This document shows, one piece after another, positions 1 to 8,379 of a stretch of DNA of 64,000 nt. Within the stretch, counting starts at the first letter, position 1; each line of letters opens with the position of its first letter. The position numbers and the translations under genes are program-made. This DNA is from Palaemon carinicauda (Eukaryota > Arthropoda > Malacostraca > Decapoda > Palaemonidae). Below the pieces are notes generated by a model, which had not been told where the DNA came from, ran no database searches, and was given only the letters and a program-made list of their open reading frames with translations. The stretch spans positions 39,926,460 through 39,990,459 of the forward strand of contig NC_090726.1 of NCBI RefSeq assembly GCF_036898095.1, read 5' to 3'.

Positions 1-511
1 CCGGTCTCCAACCTCCTGTCTTCTTGGCCACAAGAAAGAGACGGTTGTAGAAGCCCGGGGATTGATGGTCCCGGACTATAACCACTGCCTTCTTCTGCAC
101 AAGTAGCGACACCTCCTGGTGCAATGCTAGCCTCTTGTCCTCTTCTTTGTAGTTGGGAGAGAGGTTGATGGGTGATGTGGTCAGAGGTGGTTTGAGGCAG
201 AATGGAATCCTGTAACCGTTCCTCAGCCAACTGACAGACTGGGCGTCTGCACCTCTCTTCTCCCAGGCTCGCCAGAAGATCTTGAGCCTGGCTCCTACTG
301 CTGTCTGGAGAAGCGGAGAGTCAGTGTTTACCTTTAGATGTCCTGGAGCCTTTCCTGGACTTGCTCCTGAAAGAGTCTGGACGGGAGCTTCCTCGGCTGG
401 GGGCTCTACCACGAAAGGGCGGTATGAACCTCGTCGCAGGGGTATCAGCCACTGGTGAGCGATAAGTCTTGGGGACTGAGGTCGTAACCTTAGACTTACG
501 AGCCGATGAGG
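1..511 (-). CDS. DIRS reverse transcriptase, N-terminal part (partial, copy A)
   Basis: A minus-strand frame is open from just after a TAG at 512-514 to the window edge. It encodes the region before the RT palm, including LLQTAVGARLK, INLSPNYKEEDKRLALHQEV and VRDHQSPGFYNRLFLV, which matches copy 1 almost residue for residue. The frame overlaps the gag 3' end for about 190 nt in a different frame, as in copy 1, so translation probably uses a frameshift or internal initiation. The catalytic motifs lie beyond the window. The third frame here is also open and matches the start of the long YR frame of copy 1. Confidence 0.8.
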
Positions 512-2990
512 CTACAAGATCGTGTGTGTCCTTTTGTATCAGGGCAGCAGACAAGTCCTTAACCAGCTCTTCAGGGAAGAGGAACTTCGAGAGCGGAGCA
601 AAAAGGAGTTGTGACTTTTGGCAAGGTGTAATGCTGGAGGAAAGGAAGGTACACAGCTGTTCCCTTTTCTTCAAAACCCCTGATACAAACATCGACGCAA
701 GCTCACCAGATCCATCCCTAATGGCCTTATCCATGCAGGACATTAATAGCATGGCAGAATCCTTGTCCGCAGGAGAGGTCTTCTTGCTGAGGGCCCCCAG
801 GCACCAGTCAAGAAAGTTGAACATCTCAAATGCTCTAAACAGTCCTTTCAGTAAGTGATCAAGGTCTGAGAAGGTCCAGCAAACCTTAGAGCGCCTCATT
901 GCAGTTCTCCGAGGCGAGTCCACCAGACTTGAGAAGTCAGCCTGGGCAGAGGCAGGTACTCCCAAGCCTGGTGCTTCTCCTGTGGCATACCAAACGCTCG
1001 CTTTCGAAGTGAGCTTGGTTGGCGGGAACATGAAAGAAGTCTTGCCTAGGTGTTGCTTAGACTGCAGCCACTCCCCTAAGATCCTTAATGCTCTCTTAGA
1101 GGACCTTGCTAGGACTAGCTTAGTATAGGAGGACTTAGCTTGTTGTATGCCCAGCGAAAACTCAGATGGCGGAGAGCGGGGAATAGCAGAGACAAAGTGG
1201 TCTGGGTAAACCTCCCTAAGCAGAACCAAGACCTTACGAAAGTCAATAGACTGTGGAGAAGGCTTGGATTCATCCAAGTCTGATGAGGGATCCAGGTGTG
1301 CCTCCTCATCATCAGACGCCTCATCACCAGAGTGTAGTGAAGGTATCGGACAAGAATGCTGAACAGCAGAGTCAGAACGAGTAGGAACAATAGTAGTGGT
1401 TTCCTCTACAAGTAACTGTTGAGGGAGAACCTGAGGCTCAGACTGCAAAGGCTGAATAGCAGACGAAGCAGAAGGAAGGCGCATGGGTGGAGGAGGCTGA
1501 CTCCTAGCATGAGCGGTTGAACCCAAGGATTGCGCTTGCTGAGCGGTTGGTGGAAGCGGAGTAGCAAGTTCCTGTTCCTGTGGTGTGAGCGGAGCGTGAT
1601 GAGGTTGAGGCTGCGCAGAACAAGGTAAATGTCTCGCAAGCTGAGGCTCCTGAGGCGCAAGGCCAAGGTGTAGTGGAGCTTGCCTTGTGGATGGTTGAGC
1701 TCGCTGCAGCGAGAGCTGAGGAGACTGACTCATGGACGGGAGAGGTTGTTGTACCTCAGCCAAGAGTTGCACCACTGGTGGAGCAGCAAAGGGAGGCGGA
1801 GGAAGAGAGGTATAATCCTCCTGATCCCATAGCAAAGGTTGCCTTAAAGAAGGCGGAGGCTGAACACCACTGGGAACAGCAAACTCAGACCGTGGCTCAA
1901 CATCGTACGCCTGGCAGGTGGTACTGCGATCAGGCGGAGCAAGCGCAGGCGGAGCGAGCGCAGGCGGAGCGAGCGCAGGCGGAGGGAGTGTAGGCGGAGG
2001 CGGAGGAGCAACACTCTCAGCCCGACACTCACGCATCAAGTCCGAAAGCTGTGCTTGCATGGACTGTAGTAGAGTCCACTTAGGGTCGACAGTCGAGCTC
2101 TGTTGTGGCAGAACCTTACTCCTCTTGGGCGGAGTGCAGTCGACAGATGACTGCGGCGAGTCAGAGCTGAGCCAATGACTGCAACCTGGCTGAGCACTCG
2201 CGGACTGGACTCTGCGTTTAAGTGGTCTCGAGACCTGAGACCAACGTTTCTTCCCTGACAGATGATCAGCGGACGAGAAAAAGACGGGCTCAATCGTCTG
2301 CGGGTGGGAGTGACGGTCTTTGGAAGACACGCCCGCAACCACCGAGGAAACTTCTGTGCGCCTAACAAGGCCTGCCGAACCCTTATGCCCTTCGACATTG
2401 CTTCTCCCCTGGGCATGGGAGCTTGCAAGAGGTCCCGGACTGGGAGGACGACTGGCTCGCACAGAAGAATCCTCACGCACCACACTGGCACTGACACTAG
2501 CACTTGGCACTGCACTGACACTAGCACTCGTCACAGCACTGGCACTAACTCCACCCACTGCACTCTTGACCTTAAGTTCCTTAACTTCGGCCATCAGAGA
2601 CTTATGGTCACTTACCACTGACTCTACTTTATCGCCTAAGGCCTGAATAGCACGCAAAACAACAGACATATCAGGCGGAGGGCAAACAGTAGGTTCGGGG
2701 GTAGCCACTACAGGGGTAGGAAAAGGTAGGGGATCATGAGGTGAGGAAAACATTGAAGAGTGAGAAGAACTCCTCCTAACTCTACCTCTCTCTAACTTAG
2801 ATGAATATTTTAAAAGACGGACAAATTCCAGTTCCGAAAGTCCGGCGCATTCCTCACATCGATTTTCTAACTGACAGGGCCTGTCCCTACAGTCAGAACA
2901 AGCGGTGTGAGGATCTACCGAGGCCTTCGGAATACGCCTATTGCAAGACCTACATCGTCTATGGGAGGGGGCTTGCGAAATGTCAGACAT
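321..2990 (-). CDS. gag: DIRS Gag-like protein, copy A, intact 889 aa
   Basis: The product is the presumed structural (Gag-like) protein of the element, expected to bind the element RNA. The N-terminus (residues ~12-50) carries repeated CxxC pairs (CRSC, CSDC, CEEC) with the family signature DPHTACSDC, suggesting a zinc-binding fold. Residues ~90-590 are low complexity and rich in S, P and Q, including an APPAL tandem repeat. An acidic stretch (SDDEEAHLD) follows, then a conserved helical region (RRTAMRRSKVCWTFSDLDHL) and a basic SR/RG-rich tail (FRGRAPSRGSSR). The start MSDISQ matches the homologous MSDHSQ start of copy 1. The gene ends in TGA followed by CTC. The RT frame overlaps its 3' end in another frame. 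No frameshift or internal stop is seen. Function is inferred from position and family. Confidence 0.85.
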   Translation of the reverse strand: MSDISQAPSHRRCRSCNRRIPKASVDPHTACSDCRDRPCQLENRCEECAGLSELEFVRLLKYSSKLERGRVRRSSSHSSMFSSPHDPLPFPTPVVATPEPTVCPPPDMSVVLRAIQALGDKVESVVSDHKSLMAEVKELKVKSAVGGVSASAVTSASVSAVPSASVSASVVREDSSVRASRPPSPGPLASSHAQGRSNVEGHKGSAGLVRRTEVSSVVAGVSSKDRHSHPQTIEPVFFSSADHLSGKKRWSQVSRPLKRRVQSASAQPGCSHWLSSDSPQSSVDCTPPKRSKVLPQQSSTVDPKWTLLQSMQAQLSDLMRECRAESVAPPPPPTLPPPALAPPALAPPALAPPDRSTTCQAYDVEPRSEFAVPSGVQPPPSLRQPLLWDQEDYTSLPPPPFAAPPVVQLLAEVQQPLPSMSQSPQLSLQRAQPSTRQAPLHLGLAPQEPQLARHLPCSAQPQPHHAPLTPQEQELATPLPPTAQQAQSLGSTAHARSQPPPPMRLPSASSAIQPLQSEPQVLPQQLLVEETTTIVPTRSDSAVQHSCPIPSLHSGDEASDDEEAHLDPSSDLDESKPSPQSIDFRKVLVLLREVYPDHFVSAIPRSPPSEFSLGIQQAKSSYTKLVLARSSKRALRILGEWLQSKQHLGKTSFMFPPTKLTSKASVWYATGEAPGLGVPASAQADFSSLVDSPRRTAMRRSKVCWTFSDLDHLLKGLFRAFEMFNFLDWCLGALSKKTSPADKDSAMLLMSCMDKAIRDGSGELASMFVSGVLKKREQLCTFLSSSITPCQKSQLLFAPLSKFLFPEELVKDLSAALIQKDTHDLVASSARKSKVTTSVPKTYRSPVADTPATRFIPPFRGRAPSRGSSRPDSFRSKSRKGSRTSKGKH

Positions 2991-3199
2991 CTTGAATCCA
3001 AAGAGTTAGCCAAAGGGGTTTCCAAAATCAAGCAAAAGATCGTTAACCGTTAATCAGGACTATATAAAAGCTATCTAGCTAATATAAGAAGGTTTCCAGT
3101 AATGCGACAGCCGAAATCTGAGAGAATACTTCACCAATTAGCCGTGAACAAACTCGAAGATCATAAGCGTATCCCAGAACGTCTTGCCGGAAGCACGAC

Positions 3200-3375
3200 A
3201 GAGGAATAATTGAGGAGGTGTCAACAAGAAGTACTTGAGTACCTGGCCACAGGTGGCGCTGGTAAGTACACCCCCTTCTAGTATTGTGATAGCTGGCGTA
3301 TCCCTCCATAGAATTCTGTCGGGCAACGGAGTTGACAGCTACATGATTATCGGGTAAGTTTAATATTGAAAATTA
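3200..3375 (-). repeat. Left inverted terminal repeat of DIRS copy A
   Basis: The segment contains the family I ITR core (ATTCTGTCGGGCAACGGAG, then TTGACAGCTACATGATTATC) and ends with GGGTAAGTTTAATATTG. It is homologous to 13933-14110 and, in reverse complement, to 7681-7836. The bases where other copies carry the CAT triplet read TAA here (minus strand). Confidence 0.8.
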
Positions 3376-3599
3376 TCTAATTGGATTAAATTTCTATCTG
3401 CTACTTCCTCTTCACACTAAAGCTATTCACTAAGGGAAGCGGATGTCATGATTGATTGACTGATTTGGAGTTTTCTTACATCCTGACACCTAAGGTAATT
3501 GACGCCAATATCATTTGTTATAAATAAAGAACAAAAGGAATTTTAACTTAAAACAATAATAGCAAATTTGTCCTTAAAAGATAAATAGCTTTCAGAGGA

Positions 3600-3840
3600 C
3601 CTGCTTCTGATATAAATTTAAAAATACTCCTATCATAGAAAGACATCATGTCCAAGAATCTTGGCAAGGATGAACCTGCTATCCTCACCTTGAGCCTCTA
3701 ACAGATATCTATTTCCTAAGGTGCTAAAAGTGGGGCATTTGGTCAACAAGTGCCTCACTGTCATGGGTGTCAAACAGTTGTCGTAATATGGCTGGTGTTG
3801 CCCCGTTATCAGAAACTGTGTCAACCGAGTGCAAATAAGT
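3600..3840 (-). mobile_element. Non-LTR retrotransposon fragment, C-terminal domain
   Basis: A minus-strand frame (3633-3824) reads MTQFLITGQHQPYYDNC and then LTPMTVRHLLTKCPTF. This is the conserved cysteine/histidine motif near the C-terminus of Jockey/I-like non-LTR polyproteins (typically HGYLL..PPC..C..LTVRHLL..C). The usual first cysteine of the PPC motif is replaced by tyrosine. Only the last ~60 codons remain, so this is a dead 5'-truncated or decayed copy. The exact clade cannot be set from so little sequence. Confidence 0.65.
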
Positions 3841-5879
3841 CACCATTACATCACTAAATGTCAAAACAGCTTGTAATGTTACGTTATTGTTTGCATTTTT
3901 GTCAATTTATATGTCCAGTAATTTACTACATATTTGTGTGCCCATTTTAATTCCTAATGAAACATGCCAAACCAGCTAGTTGGTGAGATATTAAACTACT
4001 GTACAGTATTATACATTTCTCATATTTATTGCATGATCTATGGATTTAAGGGAGATCGTATGCTTAGCTTGGTTACACACCAGACTGTATTCCACTTGCG
4101 GTACACTTATGCTGGTGCGCATATTTCCTTATATTTTTAATATAAGGGGAGCAAACCGTTGTTGCTATCCTGGGTCTTCATTGTCTTTTGAGACAAAATA
4201 GGCCTAGGCTATATGATAACTGCACATTTCAAACCAGCCTACCTATACAGCATATGATACCCACTAATTTTAATGGGAAATACTTATTGAGGTTGGCTGA
4301 AACTTAAGCTTTTAGGTTGGTGTGTTTAATCTTTTCCCTGTAAACTCTAAGCCTAGTTCAATGTCTTCCCTGTATATGTTTCCCAAATAAAATTCAGGTA
4401 CAAGATGACATCGTTTGTAGAACTGTGGACCAGAATGCATAAGTTATACTTGTAATGCAAGGTAACAACAAGTGACAAGGTCTTTAAAGGACAATAATGA
4501 GCAACAGAGGTAAAGTGCATGTCACTACACAGTTAGCACAATGTCTTCGACTAAACAAACACCCTAGCACATCTCCACCTAAGCAAATAGATCATCTATG
4601 CTATTGCTAACCCTTATCTCTAGCTCACATAAAAAAGTCGAGTTGTTATTATACCTGTCAAACCTATCAGGCCGTGAGTGGGTTTTAGAACACAGTCTAC
4701 AGATGAGCAAGTTGTTCTTTTTAGAATATTACCACAACTAAAAATAACTCATTCTAAGAATATATGTTACAGATGTATGCGGTAAACCTACGTCATCTAT
4801 TCGTAGGCTACAAGTAAGAAATTTAATGGACGGCTAGGGAAAAGTTACACTCTCCCCATTCAGTAGGATGCATAATCTTAGGTTAATACCATGTCCCCCA
4901 GATGGATTTACTCCGCCTTGGCTTGCTTCAGTCACAAACATTATCTCAACTGTCCTCTATTCTTGTAAGTGGTACTTGGATGTGCTTTGCATGCCATCAA
5001 TATAGGTCACTATCATAGTATCCTAATTACCTTTCATTTATATCACATTCCTCAAATGGTTTTTGAGCAGAAGGAGGCTCCGCACATAGTATTTCATGTT
5101 TAGTCAGGTTAAGACTTGATGTCTTCTTAAAAATTTAACAACGTACTGTAGTTATAACTATTGTCAGGTTGTAATGAAGACCTGTCCATCTGTCAGTCAA
5201 CTAGACACTCAATTTTGACTTCAGCCATAAGCAGTAAATACTGTACATACGTTTCCTGCCTCTGAAATTTTGGGCATGTTAAGTTTATGTTTTCTCTTTC
5301 CAGAATACATGAAGAAGTGTGAAGACATGCAGTTTTTTCTTGATAAAAGATACAAATGTATAATAGGTTTATTCACAAACCTAGTCTTAATCTCACCATC
5401 CTTGTGCCTTTTGTAAGGGAATGGGTATGATTGTACGTAGAAATCCCTTCACTGCGTGTGGCTGTACGGCTATGAAAACAACCTGAACCTAGGGATGTTG
5501 ATCTTCCTTGGGCATATAGCTGATGCTTAATTGGCAGGAGAAAAAGTTTAAGATCACTCCATCCTCTTTTGATCGTCAACCCAGTTTTAAGACCATGTTG
5601 AAAGACATCAATTTGTTGTGGAAAGCAGCTTGTAAGGGGTTTACGGACAATTTCCTAGTTAACCATTGTCTACATAAAAAATTCTTAAGACCATGCACCT
5701 TACCAAAGGCTCTCCCCTTGTTGATTTCACAGATCCCTCTCCTAATACCCATGATTTTTCACACAAACACATTCAGGGTAGGTTTGGGGGGGGGGAGAGT
5801 TATACAGAGGAGACCTGTGTGTTTAGGAAATAGTACCTTTAGTTTGCAGTACCTGTATTACAAATAAATGTGTTAGACC
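3841..5879. other. No gene recognised; AT-rich sequence
   Basis: This stretch is AT-rich with frequent stops in all frames. No domain, tRNA, tandem array or clear terminal repeat was seen. A short run of G occurs near 5785-5795. It is probably intergenic DNA with old, unrecognised repeats. Confidence 0.5.
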
Positions 5880-7260
5880 CTGCGGCAGTCTTCCTGACAA
5901 TGAAAAAGCCCAGTCTAAGGAACATGCACACCAAAATCTTCATCAACAACCAGACAGAAGTCTGTTTTGTCCAGAGAGGGTGATCTTCATGAAATCAAAT
6001 TCAGTAGTCCTTCAAATTATGAAGTTGCCTTGAAAGAGGGATATTATCTCCACCCCAGTCCACTTACCAGGCTCTCTCAATTGGGTGGTGGATGTCTTAT
6101 AAAGGCAGACAACCTGGACACCTAGAGGATCTTAGACTGGAGCTACTTCCAAGAGTTCCTCAAAATTATCCCAGATCTCCAAGGGTACCTGTTCCACTTG
6201 ATGTAGCTCCAAATGGTGATTCTTAGGCAGTTATAAGAGATGCCTTGAACCTCGACAGGGACACTTGGTCTTCAGTCAATCTGTTTCCTCCAAACAGTTT
6301 GATTTAGAATGTTTTGAAGAACCAATTAGACCATAAAGGGACGGCTGCGCTTGTGCTTTTACTTTAGCCGAACAGTCCATGGTTTCTGATCACTCAGTTT
6401 CACGGTCACACCTCTGCTCAGTATAGCTGTATCGGATAGTAAGAAACTGAATCTCTTTACTTCCTCCTTTTTGACCAAGAACCTTCATGCCTGGGTATTC
6501 TCTCATGAATATAAGAAAACATCTCTTGGCTAACAACATTAGGTATTTGATGGCCTGGAAGAGCTCTTCTTCCACCAGACTATACTGTATCAGTCAGTGG
6601 GGAAGGCATGGATGGCCTTCCTTATGGTTAAAACCCCATGCCAGATAATCCCTGGACTTCTTGGCATCGTTTCTGGTCCATCTCTGAAGATACGAAGCTT
6701 AATCCATAAACAATTTTGTTATACATATCTGCCTTGGCAGAACGTCTCAGGCAAGCTTATAACATGGATTTAGACTCTGGAATGTTTCACAAAATTACTC
6801 AGTCCTTCACTTTGCTATGACCATCTTTACCAATTTCTTCAATGTCCTGGTCACTTGATAGCTTTCTTGAAATTCACAAAATTACTCAAGTCCTTCACTT
6901 TGCTATGACCATCTTTACCAACTCCTTCAATATCCTGGTCACCTGATATCTATCTTGAAATTTTGGCTAATCAGGTAACTCCCTTAGTCTAAAAGAGCTC
7001 CTTCCAAAGATTGGATTTTCTATAGCCTTAGCCTTAGGAGCACAAGTTCGTAAACTTGCAGCATTTACAAAGAACATTAATTCTTCACCCTCACTCCTTT
7101 CCCTGCTGATACTGACACATAGTCTTCTCTTTTTGGCCAGGAATAAAAATACCCTCAAGAGGTGGGATGGCTTTGAATTTGGGCTATAAAGCCCAGTACT
7201 GGGTTCTGTAAGGCTATTCAGCACCCAAGTGCATCTAGTTACACTAAGGGGTAGAAGAAA
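5880..7260 (+). mobile_element. Ancient DIRS-like YR retrotransposon relic (third type, plus strand)
   Basis: Several frames with stops and frameshifts spell out the 3' half of a YR element in order. First comes the RNase H end, PGSLNWVVDVL. Next is the methyltransferase-like region, VAPNGDS, RDALNLDRDTWSSVNLFPPN and HKGTAALVLLL, followed by PNSPWF. Then comes the recombinase N-terminal domain, YQSVGKAWMAFLMVKTP. Last is the recombinase catalytic region, LALGAQVRKLAAFTK and FLARNKNTLKRWDGF. The box I arginine context (normally GxRVSEL) reads GAQVRKL, so it is dead. The LFPP wording differs from the YAFPP of families I and II, so this is a separate lineage. It carries an internal tandem duplication at 6786-6962. 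No ITRs were found. Confidence 0.7.
6786..6962. repeat. ~88-bp tandem duplication inside the YR relic
   Basis: Two diverged head-to-tail copies, both containing TTCACAAAATTACTC and CTTTGCTATGACCATCTTTA, occupy roughly 6786-6873 and 6874-6962. It interrupts the recombinase relic and must postdate loss of function or have caused it. Confidence 0.8.
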
Positions 7261-7640
7261 GAAGTACAGTAGTTATACAGCAAGAACAGAGATCAAGTCA
7301 ATGGATAAAAAGAAAGTGCAACCAACAGTGCGCTGTGAAGTGCCCAAATGGTAATATCAATCTTAGGGGCTTCAGAGGTATGGCCCTCTTTATATCTTGG
7401 CTTTACAATTTTATATTGGTAACCTCTGTCCAATGTCTACCCTCCAATCATATTTTTAAAAGATTAACATCATCAAAAGGCTGTCCATTTTAAAATATTC
7501 CCAACCAACTACAGTAGTCCCTTTCTACAGGGGCTATCCGCGTTTTCATGACCTGCCTCATCAAAAAGTCAGATTCACTCTCCAGCCTTGAAACCCCTAA
7601 TGTGAGAAAAATTGCTTCTACATTTTAATCTTTTGTAAAT

Positions 7641-7836
7641 ATGTTATTTTCCTTAGTAAAATAAATTTTTGAATATACTTACCCGATGATCATGTAGCTG
7701 TCAACTCTGTTGCCCGACAGAAAAATCTAAGGTCGGGATACGCCAGCGATCGCTATACAGGTGGGGGTGTACACAACAGCGCCATCTGTCGAGTAGGTAC
7801 TCAGGTACTTCTTGTCAACAAGAACTCAATTTTCTC
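7641..7836 (-). repeat. Right inverted terminal repeat of copy 1, with its outer extension
   Basis: Bases 7681-7836 are a close inverted match to the left ITR at 13933-14091. The outer extension 7641-7692 (TTATTTTCCTTAGTAAAATA and onward) is not in the left ITR. It is repeated in inverted orientation at 7883-7935 and can pair with it to form a ~52-bp stem around a ~190-nt loop. Confidence 0.9.
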
Positions 7837-7882
7837 CTCGGTCCACTGGTTCTCTATGGGGAGGAAGGGAGGGTCCTTAAAT

Positions 7883-7983
7883 TCATGATCATCGGGTAAG
7901 TATATTCAAAAATTTATTTTACTAAGGAAAATAACATTTTTCAATATTAATCTTACCCGATGATCATGTAGCTGATTCACACC
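7883..7983 (-). other. Internal complementary region (ICR, circle junction) of copy 1
   Basis: Two segments abut here. Bases 7883-7935 are the inverted copy of the right ITR outer end. Bases 7935-7983 (CATTTTTCAATATTAATCTT and onward) are the inverted copy of the left ITR outer end at ~14070-14110. They meet at CAT, 7935-7937. In DIRS elements the ICR templates joining of the two cDNA ends into a circle, and the triplet is the overlap used by the recombinase. The structure is seen directly; the role is known from the family. Confidence 0.9.
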
Positions 7984-8379
7984 CAGGGGGGTGGGTGGAG
8001 ACCAGCATACATGTTAACATTAGAAGCTAAGTATCCCGTATTTCATTTTAGCAGTTATTCAAAATAACAAACATAAAATAAATAAGTACCTGGTAAGGAA
8101 GTCGACTTGAACCATTACTCTGCCTTATTAAGTACGTCTTCCTTACTGAGCTTAGCGATCCTCTTAGGATGCTGAGCGACTCCTAGGTGCTGAAGTATGA
8201 AGGGCTGCAACCCATACTAAAGGACCTCATCACAACCTCTAATCTAGGCGCTTCTCAAGAAAGAATTTGACCACCCGCCAAATCAACCAGGATGCGGAAG
8301 GCTTCTTAGCCTTCCGTACAACCCAAAAAAAACAACAATAAAAAGCATTTCAAGAGAAAGATTAAAAAAGGTTATGGGA

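Larger units (their letters stand above)
1..3375 (-). mobile_element. DIRS-type YR retrotransposon, family I, copy A (partial, cut by window edge)
   Basis: This is the 5' part of a minus-strand DIRS-type element: left inverted terminal repeat, complete gag, and the start of the reverse transcriptase frame, which runs off the window at base 1. The family is assigned from near-identical organisation and protein similarity to the full copy at 7641-14110. The outer end is near 3375, where the ITR ends in a TTGAAAA-type sequence. The RNase H, methyltransferase-like and recombinase parts lie outside the window. The gag frame is uninterrupted, so the copy may be young. Confidence 0.9.

Noticed and set aside
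469..858. Plus-strand open frame over gag of copy A
   Set aside because: It is the antisense of a conserved gag region. The matching frame recurs opposite gag in copies 1-3 because the minus-strand protein is conserved.
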